Shown: in pieces, positions 37,765 through 45,395 of the stretch
Layout of the letters: each line of letters begins with the position of its first letter
Numbering within the stretch: the stretch's first letter is position 1
Source of the DNA: Saprospiraceae bacterium
GTDB lineage: Bacteria; Bacteroidota; Bacteroidia; Chitinophagales; Saprospiraceae
DNA: 64,000 nucleotides
Assembly: GCA_020628095.1 (NCBI GenBank)
Contig: JAHDFP010000002.1
Location: 248,001 to 312,000 of the forward strand
Direction: 5' to 3'
The notes under the pieces: model-generated
Told to the model about the DNA's origin: nothing
Databases searched by the model: none
Seen by the model: only the letters and a program-made list of their open reading frames with translations
Program-made: the position numbers and the translations under genes

Positions 37765-38750
37765 TTATTCATTCTCATAATAAGAATAACTAGCAAGGAG
37801 AGCATGATTAGACCTATGACCAAAAATATACTAATTCGGGACTTCCCCTCTGACTGATCTCTTGTCCCTGATATGTGTTCTCCGGTAAGTGCGTCGACCA
37901 TAGTATCCACGTTCTTTTTCATCATATCATAATAGGAGTGTGCGCCGCTCTTCTCATCTCCTAAAGAATCTGCAAATAGTTCACCTCCTATCTTCACGTC
38001 ATTGTCATCTGCAATCTGTTTGACGAGTTTAGGGTTGATCGTGCTTTCTATGAATAATGCGGGTACGTTATAATCCTTTATGGCTTTACTGACTCTTATG
38101 ATATCAGATGATGTGGCATCTTCTTCTGTAGATATTCCCATGAGCGCTTCTAATCGTAGACCATATCTTTTGCCAAAATAAGCGAACGCATCATGCGTCG
38201 TAATAATGACGCGTTGGTCCTTGGGGATTTCATTGATCCTTTTGACTATATAGCTATCCAGACCTTGCAATTTCTTTTTATAAGCCTCATAGTTTGCTTG
38301 ATAGGCTTCCGCGTTAGCAGGGTCTAAGAGTACGAGTGCATTTTTGATGTTAGTGCAGTATTGAATTCCTTTGGATACGTCCATCCAGGCATGAGGGTCA
38401 TAGGCGTTTTCGTAGTCTGCACTCGCTAGTGGTACAATTCCATTAGTGACGGTATCCAGTTTGGCAGAAGTACCAGAATTTTTAATTAGTTCTAGTATCC
38501 ATCCTTCAAAGGTCAATCCATTGATAAAAATTTGATCTGCTTCGTTGACTAATTTGGCATCGCTCGGGGTAGGTTCGTATAAATGTGGGTCTCCACCGAT
38601 AGGTACGATCAGCCTATTATCTACAAGGTCTCCTGATATGTTTTTAGCCATATCATATATCATAGAAGCAGACGAGACCACGGTCAATTTATCTTGACAA
38701 TAAAGTCCATTGACTAATAGAAGAGAGACAAGACTTAAAAACACTTTCAT
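37761..38750 (-). CDS. Metal ABC transporter substrate-binding protein with C-terminal anchor
   Basis: The 329-residue protein is a Cluster A-I metal-binding protein of the ZnuA/TroA type. A signal peptide (residues 1-18, ending GLYCQ) has no lipobox. Metal-site residues are in IVPIGGDPHLYEP (His57), YDPHAWMDVS (His120), IITTHDAFAYF (His185) and the acidic AGAHSYYD/ESTIN segments. Residues 303-325 are a strongly hydrophobic helix followed by a basic tail, so the protein is probably held in the inner membrane by its C-terminus, which is not usual for this class. It is coupled to both neighbours by 4-base overlaps. Confidence 0.88.
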   Translation of the reverse strand: MKVFLSLVSLLLVNGLYCQDKLTVVSSASMIYDMAKNISGDLVDNRLIVPIGGDPHLYEPTPSDAKLVNEADQIFINGLTFEGWILELIKNSGTSAKLDTVTNGIVPLASADYENAYDPHAWMDVSKGIQYCTNIKNALVLLDPANAEAYQANYEAYKKKLQGLDSYIVKRINEIPKDQRVIITTHDAFAYFGKRYGLRLEALMGISTEEDATSSDIIRVSKAIKDYNVPALFIESTINPKLVKQIADDNDVKIGGELFADSLGDEKSGAHSYYDMMKKNVDTMVDALTGEHISGTRDQSEGKSRISIFLVIGLIMLSLLVILIMRMNK

Positions 38751-39415
38751 ATAAATTGATTCTTCTTGACGTAAATATTATTACATACTTTATGAGAGAG
38801 TATCGTGCTATTCTCTTCATCTATAATGACCTCTCTCGAATGGTCAAAATCGATGAAATTCTTGACTTTTATTTTAGTTCCTAGATTGATACCAAGTCGA
38901 TCTAGATATTGTAAGAAGGGTTTATCGTGTTCTTTGACACCCACGATGACGCCTTCTTCACCTTTATTCATGGACATAAGAGAGAACTGGGTTCTGATCG
39001 TGAATTTTCCTTCAGCATTAGGAATGGGATCTCCATGTGGATCATATTTGGGGTTACCCAAATAATCATCTAATCTATTGACGAGACTTTCTGATTTGAC
39101 ATGTTCTAGTTGTTCTGCGATGTCGTGGACCTCATCCCAAGAAAAATTTAAATTTTCTACGAGGAAAGTTTCCCACAAGCGATGCTTTCTAATCAACTTG
39201 GTCGCCAAGTTAAGTCCTTTAGGAGTTAGGGAGACGCCTTTGTATCTTTCGTAGTTGAAGTATTCCTTCTGAGCCAATCTTTTGATCATATCCGTGACAG
39301 AAGCTGCTGATGTAGATAGGTGTTCTGCGATGGCATTAGTGCTTGCCGATCCTTGATTTCTTTCTGTTATCTTAAATATGGCTTTGATATAATCTTCTTC
39401 CGCCTGAGTCGCCAT
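38747..39415 (-). CDS. mntR: DtxR/MntR-family metal-dependent repressor
   Basis: The regulator senses divalent metal (Mn or Fe) and represses metal uptake. The start is the ATG at 39415 (MATQAEEDYIKAIF), because the predicted TSS lies only about 12 bases upstream, leaving no room for the longer form. The N-terminal winged helix (SASTNAIAEHLSTSAASVTDMIKRL) leads to the dimer and metal domain (DEVHDIAEQLEHVKS) and a C-terminal SH3-like/FeoA domain (GEEGVIVGVKEHD). It heads a three-gene operon with binding protein and ATPase, with 4-base overlaps. Confidence 0.88.
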   Translation of the reverse strand: MATQAEEDYIKAIFKITERNQGSASTNAIAEHLSTSAASVTDMIKRLAQKEYFNYERYKGVSLTPKGLNLATKLIRKHRLWETFLVENLNFSWDEVHDIAEQLEHVKSESLVNRLDDYLGNPKYDPHGDPIPNAEGKFTIRTQFSLMSMNKGEEGVIVGVKEHDKPFLQYLDRLGINLGTKIKVKNFIDFDHSREVIIDEENSTILSHKVCNNIYVKKNQFI

Positions 39416-39433
39416 TTTTACACAATTTAAAAC

Positions 39434-39441
39434 CAAACTTA
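39434..39441 (-). promoter_or_regulatory. -7 box of the mntR operon
   Basis: On the minus strand this reads TAAGTTTG, a full match to TAnnTTTG, about 20 bases before the ATG at 39415. The metal-box palindrome at 39449-39466 lies where the -33 element should be, so the repressor would block it directly. Confidence 0.55.
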
Positions 39442-39448
39442 ATTAAAA

Positions 39449-39466
39449 TTTTAGACGTGTCTAAAA
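39449..39466. promoter_or_regulatory. Palindromic operator (metal box) of the mntR operon
   Basis: TTTTAGACGTGTCTAAAA consists of two perfect 8-base arms around a GT spacer. DtxR/MntR-family repressors bind such palindromes. It lies directly upstream of the mntR-like gene and overlaps its likely -33 region, which suggests autoregulation of the operon. Confidence 0.65.
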
Positions 39467-39528
39467 ATATTTTTATTCATTTAGTAAACCTAAGGCTATA
39501 TATTAAAGATATAAGGGCATGGGATAGT

Positions 39529-39558
39529 TTGCAAAACGCTAAAATCAGTGTAGTTTTG
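39529..39558 (+). promoter_or_regulatory. Promoter of the membrane pyrophosphatase gene
   Basis: A TTG (39529-39531) is followed, after 19 bases, by TAGTTTTG (39551-39558). This fits the Bacteroidota consensus TTG-N19-21-TAnnTTTG and lies 28 bases before the ATG at 39586. Confidence 0.65.
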
Positions 39559-39585
39559 CGCGCTGAAATTTCAAATTAAAAAACG

Positions 39586-41754
39586 ATGGATCAAAATCTA
39601 ACTTACATCATCCCATTCATGGGACTTATCGCATTGGTTTTTGCTTTTGTAAAATCATCTTGGGTTACAAAACAAGAAGTCGGTAGTGAAAAAATGGCTC
39701 GGATTGCCAAAAATATTGCTGACGGAGCGATGGCATTCTTAAAGGCAGAATATAAAGTATTAATGGTATTCGTAGCTATAGTCGCTGTATTGCTTGCCGT
39801 CTCAGCTAATAGCACGACCTCTTCGCCTCTAGTAGCTCTTTCTTTCATATTAGGAGCTATTTGTTCTGGTTTAGCTGGATTTATAGGTATGCGCGTCGCT
39901 ACTAAAGCTAACGTCCGTACAACTAATGCCGCAAGAAATGGCCTGGCAAAGGCTCTCGAAGTAGCCTTTGGAGGAGGAACAGTTATGGGAATGGGTGTTG
40001 TTGGATTAGGAGTTTTAGGATTAGGCATATTATATCTTGTATACAGTAACATGTACGGTGTGTCGAGTCAAGCCGAAGTAGAAAGAGTTATCAATGTACT
40101 GATAGGCTTTTCTTTTGGTGCTTCTTCTATTGCACTTTTTGCAAGAGTAGGAGGAGGTATTTATACTAAAGCGGCAGATGTAGGAGCGGATCTTGTGGGT
40201 AAAGTAGAAGCTGGTATACCAGAAGATCATCCGCTTAATCCAGCGACTATAGCTGATAATGTGGGAGATAATGTCGGTGATGTTGCCGGTATGGGTGCAG
40301 ATCTTTTTGAGTCTTATGTGGGCTCTATTATCGGTACGATGGTTTTGGGAGCTACTTTTATGGCACTTCCTCAGTTTGCTGGGGAGTTTGGCGGAAAGGG
40401 TGCTGTCTTATTGCCGTTAGTCTTAGCGGCTGCAGGAATCCTGACATCAATCATTGGTACTTTTTTAGTTAGAGTAAAAGAAGGTGGCGATCCACACAAA
40501 GCATTGAATTTAGGAGAATTCACTTCTGCTATCTTGATGCTAATCGCAACTTTTTTCTTGGTTAATTACATGCTTCCAGATACTTGGACAGTCGGTGGAA
40601 AAGAATTTTCTTCCATGGGTGTATTCTATGCGATTATTATGGGATTAGTCTCAGGATTAGCTATAGGAAAGGTTACAGAGTTTTATACAGGTACTGGTAC
40701 TAAACCAGTCAAATCTATCGTAGACCAATCATTAACTGGAGCCGCAACTAATATAATAGCGGGTCTTGGTGTAGGAATGATGTCTACGGCGATTCCGATA
40801 TTCATCTTAGCGGCTGCGATAATTGGAGCGCATCACTTCGCTGGTCTGTATGGTATCGCTATTGCTGCAGTCGGTATGTTGTCTAATACAGGAATCCAAT
40901 TAGCAGTGGATGCTTATGGTCCTATATCTGATAACGCAGGAGGAATTGCTGAGATGGCAGAATTACCTAAAGAAGTAAGACAACGTACAGATAAATTAGA
41001 TGCCGTAGGTAATACAACTGCAGCCATAGGAAAGGGATTTGCAATTGGTTCTGCAGCGTTGACTGCTTTGGCCTTATTTGCAGCCTTCATGACCACGGCT
41101 GGGATCACTTCTATCGATATCGCTAAGCCAAGAGTATTAGCAGGTCTCCTTATAGGTGGTATGTTACCTTTCTTATTTTCTGCGCTATCTATGGGTGCGG
41201 TAGGTCGAGCAGCGATGGATATGATTCAAGAAGTAAGAAGACAGTTCAAAAGTATTCCAGAACTAAAGAATGCGCTCAATGTGATGAAAAGTAATGATGG
41301 AAAAGATTTTGAAGATTGGTCTGATGCCGATAAGAAAACTTTCGAAGCGGCGGATGGAAAAGCCGAATATGATAAGTGTGTAGAAATATCTACCAAGGCT
41401 TCTATCAGAGAAATGATACTGCCTGGTCTCATTGCTGTATTAAGTCCAGTAGCGGTAGGTTTCTTAGGAGAAGCAGAAATGTTAGGTGGGTTATTAGCTG
41501 GTGTTACAGTATGTGGCGTCTTGATGGCTATTTTCCAGTCCAACGCTGGTGGTGCATGGGATAATGCTAAGAAAATGTTTGAGGAAGGAGTAGAGATAAA
41601 AGGTCAGATGTATTACAAAGGATCAGATGCGCACAAAGCGACTGTCGTAGGTGATACGGTAGGTGATCCTTTTAAGGATACTTCAGGTCCGTCACTTAAT
41701 ATATTACTTAAGTTGATGTCTGTCGTGGCACTTGTTATAGCGCCATTTATATAA
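39586..41754 (+). CDS. hppA: Membrane-bound proton/sodium-pumping pyrophosphatase
   Basis: This 722-residue ion pump couples PPi hydrolysis to H+ or Na+ export and has about 16 membrane helices. Catalytic segments are [20 protein letters not shown] and [20 protein letters not shown] (near 205-245), [11 protein letters not shown] and, near the C-terminus, [20 protein letters not shown]. The [18 protein letters not shown] segment has Ala at the position that is Lys in potassium-independent enzymes, so this should be the K+-dependent type, often Na+-pumping in bacteria. It has its own promoter and a terminator. Confidence 0.95.
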   Translation: MDQNLTYIIPFMGLIALVFAFVKSSWVTKQEVGSEKMARIAKNIADGAMAFLKAEYKVLMVFVAIVAVLLAVSANSTTSSPLVALSFILGAICSGLAGFIGMRVATKANVRTTNAARNGLAKALEVAFGGGTVMGMGVVGLGVLGLGILYLVYSNMYGVSSQAEVERVINVLIGFSFGASSIALFARVGGGIYTKAADVGADLVGKVEAGIPEDHPLNPATIADNVGDNVGDVAGMGADLFESYVGSIIGTMVLGATFMALPQFAGEFGGKGAVLLPLVLAAAGILTSIIGTFLVRVKEGGDPHKALNLGEFTSAILMLIATFFLVNYMLPDTWTVGGKEFSSMGVFYAIIMGLVSGLAIGKVTEFYTGTGTKPVKSIVDQSLTGAATNIIAGLGVGMMSTAIPIFILAAAIIGAHHFAGLYGIAIAAVGMLSNTGIQLAVDAYGPISDNAGGIAEMAELPKEVRQRTDKLDAVGNTTAAIGKGFAIGSAALTALALFAAFMTTAGITSIDIAKPRVLAGLLIGGMLPFLFSALSMGAVGRAAMDMIQEVRRQFKSIPELKNALNVMKSNDGKDFEDWSDADKKTFEAADGKAEYDKCVEISTKASIREMILPGLIAVLSPVAVGFLGEAEMLGGLLAGVTVCGVLMAIFQSNAGGAWDNAKKMFEEGVEIKGQMYYKGSDAHKATVVGDTVGDPFKDTSGPSLNILLKLMSVVALVIAPFI

Positions 41755-41783
41755 TATATGCAACATAGTCAATCCAAATATTT

Positions 41784-41815
41784 AAAAAGCCTCGAAGTGA
41801 TTCGGGGCTTTTTTT
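41784..41815 (+). terminator. Intrinsic terminator after hppA
   Basis: AAGCCTCGAA and TTCGGGGCTT form a 9-10 pair stem (one G-U) with a GTGA loop, followed by a T run. It lies 30 bases after the hppA stop. Confidence 0.8.
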
Positions 41816-41855
41816 GATTTATACCTATATTAATAGCTTATCAATCTACGGAAGA

Positions 41856-44800
41856 ATGAAAAAATCTATTTTACTCTCTGTGCTTTGTGTTTTGTTTACT
41901 GGTATATATGCTCAAAACATATCTGTACAGACATTGACATATCCATCTCAGACACGAGATACAATTATTGACTTTCCTGATATAGATCATAATGAGTATG
42001 AAAAGATCATAATGTATTACTCCATGCGTTGCAAAAATGCTCAAGTCTCCACAGGTAGTAATAGAAACCTTGGATGCGGCGAGTGGGATTATAGCTGTAA
42101 TACCTATGTGGTCGATGAGTCCAAAGTGGATTCCTTTAAGCAAGTTAGCCCAGAGTATGATTTTGTAGGAAGAGGAGGAGAAACTTTTAGTTACACAGAT
42201 AGACCGACCTACTCCTATACTGCACGCAATCATTATCAAGTCGAGTACTCAGATATTATAAGTGAGAGCGAGCACATTGTAATAGGCGAAGACATAGAAC
42301 ATCAAATAGATTTTGGAAAACAGGGACAAGGATTCAGTATGCAGTATATAGTAACCGCTGAGATATTATCTAGCTCTGGAGTAGCACCTGCAAAAAGCAT
42401 TAATGCCATGCAATGGCCTATCTATTTTGGTGATGGTACAGTACATAATCTGAAGATAAGAACCCAATGGATAGATAATCCTTCAATGGACGAAGTATCT
42501 GATAGTTGGAATGAAAATTATTTTTTAACGACTTTTCTTGATCAAGAAAACAACCAGCTTGATCTATATGAACCACTTTTTTGGGATGGAAGCAAACACC
42601 TTGTAGTATGGGTAACTTACGATAATATAAGTGGGTCAGGTATAAGTGTAGGATCGGAGCTTGCACCCGTTCCAATGAGATATTCTTTGCCCAAAGAAAA
42701 TCGCTTTTGGTCCTTTGGTCCAAGCGGACATGTAGAGATTGAGTCAGATTTTACTGACATAAAAAGTGAGATTACAATTGCTTTTTGGCAGTTCGGTTAT
42801 GATAATCTTCCTGTGTCTTCTACTTTATTAGAAGGCGTGGATGCAAGTGATAGAAGACAGGTTAATATACATCTTCCTTGGGGTAACAGTCAGGTATATT
42901 GGGATTGTGGATCAGATGGTAATTATGACCGTATCAATAAAACCGCTGATGCTTCAAATTTCAAAAATAAGTGGAATCATTGGGCGTTCACTAAAAATGC
43001 TACCACAGGAATCATGCGAATATATCTTAATGGTGAGTTATGGCATGAGGGTGTAGATAAATTTAGAGAGATTGATATTAAGAAATTTAAGATAGGTCAA
43101 AATTACGGTGGTAATAACTACAACTATAGTCGACTGGATGATTTTATGATTTTTAGCTCCGCTTTAGACGAAGATTTGATCAGCGAAATAATGAGTAATT
43201 CTGCAGATACGGCTGATTCCTATTATGAAGATCTTTTTGTACACTATTCTTTTGATCAAGAAGTTTCTGAGCTTATAGACAATTCTTCCAATAGTCGTAT
43301 GGGAACTGTTTACGGACAGTTATTATCCACCACCTATCCTGCGGAAGAATCTGAAAACAATTGGATAACCCACCAGTTGGTACCTGGTTTAACCCTTCGA
43401 CAGGATTCTGTTATCACTAATGTTACTAGTGTCAGATCATTAGACTCCATACCCAACCTACCACAACGTGTGGACCAATATCGCGTGGACGGAACAGACC
43501 TTCAGCTAGTTGGCACAGAATATTATTATGCCGATGATGCCGCCTATATCACTAATGCAGAAGGTAATATCATCGACAGCATCGTATATCCTAATTTAGG
43601 TGTATTAGAGCGAGGGGAACTTAACTATTTCAGCAAACGACCGATGGAGTTTGAGGTGATGTCGTTCGTTACGCCTTATGGTATAGGCATTGACTTTGGT
43701 GAAGAAGGTCATACCTGGACTTTTGATGTGACACATCTTGGTCCTGTCCTCAAAGGTAGAAAGAGATTATACCTTACACGAGGTGGACAATGGCAAGAAG
43801 AGATGGATATAAGATTCGAATATATAAAAGGAACTCCTGATAGAGATGTCATAGAGATCAATAACCTCTGGCCTACAAGCGGAACGGTAAGCTATCAGAA
43901 TATACAATCTGACTGGAGGTACGAGCCGAGGCAAATTATAAAACACCCAGATGCAGATGAGACTCTTATCAAAATGGCGATAACAGGTCATAGACAAGAA
44001 GGAGAATTTGTTCCGCGAGATCATCAGCTATCATTCAAGATAGGAACTATAGACTTACCTGTGGGCTGGCGTGTGTGGAAGGAGTGCGCAGATAATCCTA
44101 TTTTTCCACAAGGGGGGACATGGATATATGATCGCGCAGGATGGTGTCCTGGCATGGCTACGGATATACAAGATGTTGATATTTCAAATTATTTCAATCG
44201 CGGTGATACTATTATCGCAGATTATAATATTCCAATAGTACAGGGCGCATCCAGCTATATCGTCAGCTCCCAACTTGTATCTTATGGACCTCCTAATAAG
44301 ATGTTGGATGCAGGCATAGAAGATGTAATCTATCCAACCACTAAAATAGAATATGCCCGATATAATCCAACGTGTCAAGTTCCCAAGATTGTATTAAAGA
44401 ACCACGGTTCTGATGATTTGACTGAGGTGGTGGTGGATTATGGTATAGAAGGTGGAAGTATGCAAAGCTATACCTGGAAGGGACAATTGGGTTTCTTGCG
44501 CACAGAAGAAATAGAACTCGATTTCTTGAATGACATTGGAAACGAAGACACATTCTATGTTAGAATAAGAAGTGCTAACGGTCAAGAAGACACGCATATA
44601 AATAATAATGTCTATATGACCAAGATAGATATGCCAGATAATTATAACGAAGAATTTATAATTGATTTCCGTACTAACAATTTACCTCAGGAGACGCAGT
44701 ACAGAATCTTTGATCAGAGTGGAGATCAGGTGCTGTATAGAGGTGGGAACTTAACGGCTAATAGAAATTATAGAGATACACTAAGAGGACTGCAAGGCTG

Positions 44801-45242
44801 CTATCGTATGCTTATAGAAGATCAGGGAGATAATGGATTGGACTTTTGGGCACAGCCAAGTGCGGGATTCGGATATATACAGGTCAAAGGTACAGATGGT
44901 GTCTGGAATCGGATTGCAGATGATTTTGGAAAGTTTATTGAGTATAATTTTACCGCAGGCGTCATTAGTTCTGTAGATGACATAACGGAGTCACTTGATT
45001 TTGAGATATATCCTAATCCTGTCTCCGACGAGCTGTATATAAAGAATATGGAGGGTATGAATAATAGTCTTGAGATAAGTATAACAGATCAACTCGGAAA
45101 GAGGATACATTCCTATCGAGAAACAATACATAACCTAGCCAATAGACCTATTCGAAGTGTGCATAACTTGAGTAAAGGTATTTACTTTATAAGTATCTCA
45201 GATGGAGAAAAGTCAGCTCTAAGGAAGTTTATTAAGATTTAG
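41856..45242 (+). CDS. Exported PNGase F-like protein with LamG insert and T9SS type A domain
   Basis: The ATG at 41856 (MKKSILLSVLCV) is chosen because the longer frame starts inside the hppA terminator. The 1128-residue protein has a signal peptide ending IYAQ, an N-terminal part like the first PNGase F domain (CGEWDYSCNTYV near 74), a LamG/concanavalin-like domain at about 290-480 (HWAFTKNATTGIMRIYLNGE), and a second PNGase F-like domain at about 590-850 (FEYIKGTPDRDVIEI, GHRQEGEFVPRDH, TWIYDRAGWCPGM). The last 85 residues (FEIYPNPVSDELYIKN...GIYFISISDG) are a type A sorting domain. It probably removes N-glycans from glycoproteins outside the cell. Catalytic residues could not be assigned by eye. 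Confidence 0.75.
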   Translation: MKKSILLSVLCVLFTGIYAQNISVQTLTYPSQTRDTIIDFPDIDHNEYEKIIMYYSMRCKNAQVSTGSNRNLGCGEWDYSCNTYVVDESKVDSFKQVSPEYDFVGRGGETFSYTDRPTYSYTARNHYQVEYSDIISESEHIVIGEDIEHQIDFGKQGQGFSMQYIVTAEILSSSGVAPAKSINAMQWPIYFGDGTVHNLKIRTQWIDNPSMDEVSDSWNENYFLTTFLDQENNQLDLYEPLFWDGSKHLVVWVTYDNISGSGISVGSELAPVPMRYSLPKENRFWSFGPSGHVEIESDFTDIKSEITIAFWQFGYDNLPVSSTLLEGVDASDRRQVNIHLPWGNSQVYWDCGSDGNYDRINKTADASNFKNKWNHWAFTKNATTGIMRIYLNGELWHEGVDKFREIDIKKFKIGQNYGGNNYNYSRLDDFMIFSSALDEDLISEIMSNSADTADSYYEDLFVHYSFDQEVSELIDNSSNSRMGTVYGQLLSTTYPAEESENNWITHQLVPGLTLRQDSVITNVTSVRSLDSIPNLPQRVDQYRVDGTDLQLVGTEYYYADDAAYITNAEGNIIDSIVYPNLGVLERGELNYFSKRPMEFEVMSFVTPYGIGIDFGEEGHTWTFDVTHLGPVLKGRKRLYLTRGGQWQEEMDIRFEYIKGTPDRDVIEINNLWPTSGTVSYQNIQSDWRYEPRQIIKHPDADETLIKMAITGHRQEGEFVPRDHQLSFKIGTIDLPVGWRVWKECADNPIFPQGGTWIYDRAGWCPGMATDIQDVDISNYFNRGDTIIADYNIPIVQGASSYIVSSQLVSYGPPNKMLDAGIEDVIYPTTKIEYARYNPTCQVPKIVLKNHGSDDLTEVVVDYGIEGGSMQSYTWKGQLGFLRTEEIELDFLNDIGNEDTFYVRIRSANGQEDTHINNNVYMTKIDMPDNYNEEFIIDFRTNNLPQETQYRIFDQSGDQVLYRGGNLTANRNYRDTLRGLQGCYRMLIEDQGDNGLDFWAQPSAGFGYIQVKGTDGVWNRIADDFGKFIEYNFTAGVISSVDDITESLDFEIYPNPVSDELYIKNMEGMNNSLEISITDQLGKRIHSYRETIHNLANRPIRSVHNLSKGIYFISISDGEKSALRKFIKI

Positions 45243-45395
45243 TCGATATAAGTTAGTAGATGTAATTGTGTATTTTATCTAATAATAATCAGATGTAAAA
45301 TGCAAATGTCTGCTACGAGAGATGTAATTATTCTTTTATTCTTAAATTTAAAGACAACCTAATTTTTCAAATTATATTATCAAATTAACTTTCAA

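Noticed and set aside
39603-40230. Minus-strand ORFs opposite hppA
   Set aside because: They mirror the strongly biased codons of a membrane protein gene and have no family pattern.
41814-41855. Upstream start for the PNGase-like gene
   Set aside because: It lies in the T run of the hppA terminator, and the ATG at 41856 begins a normal signal peptide.
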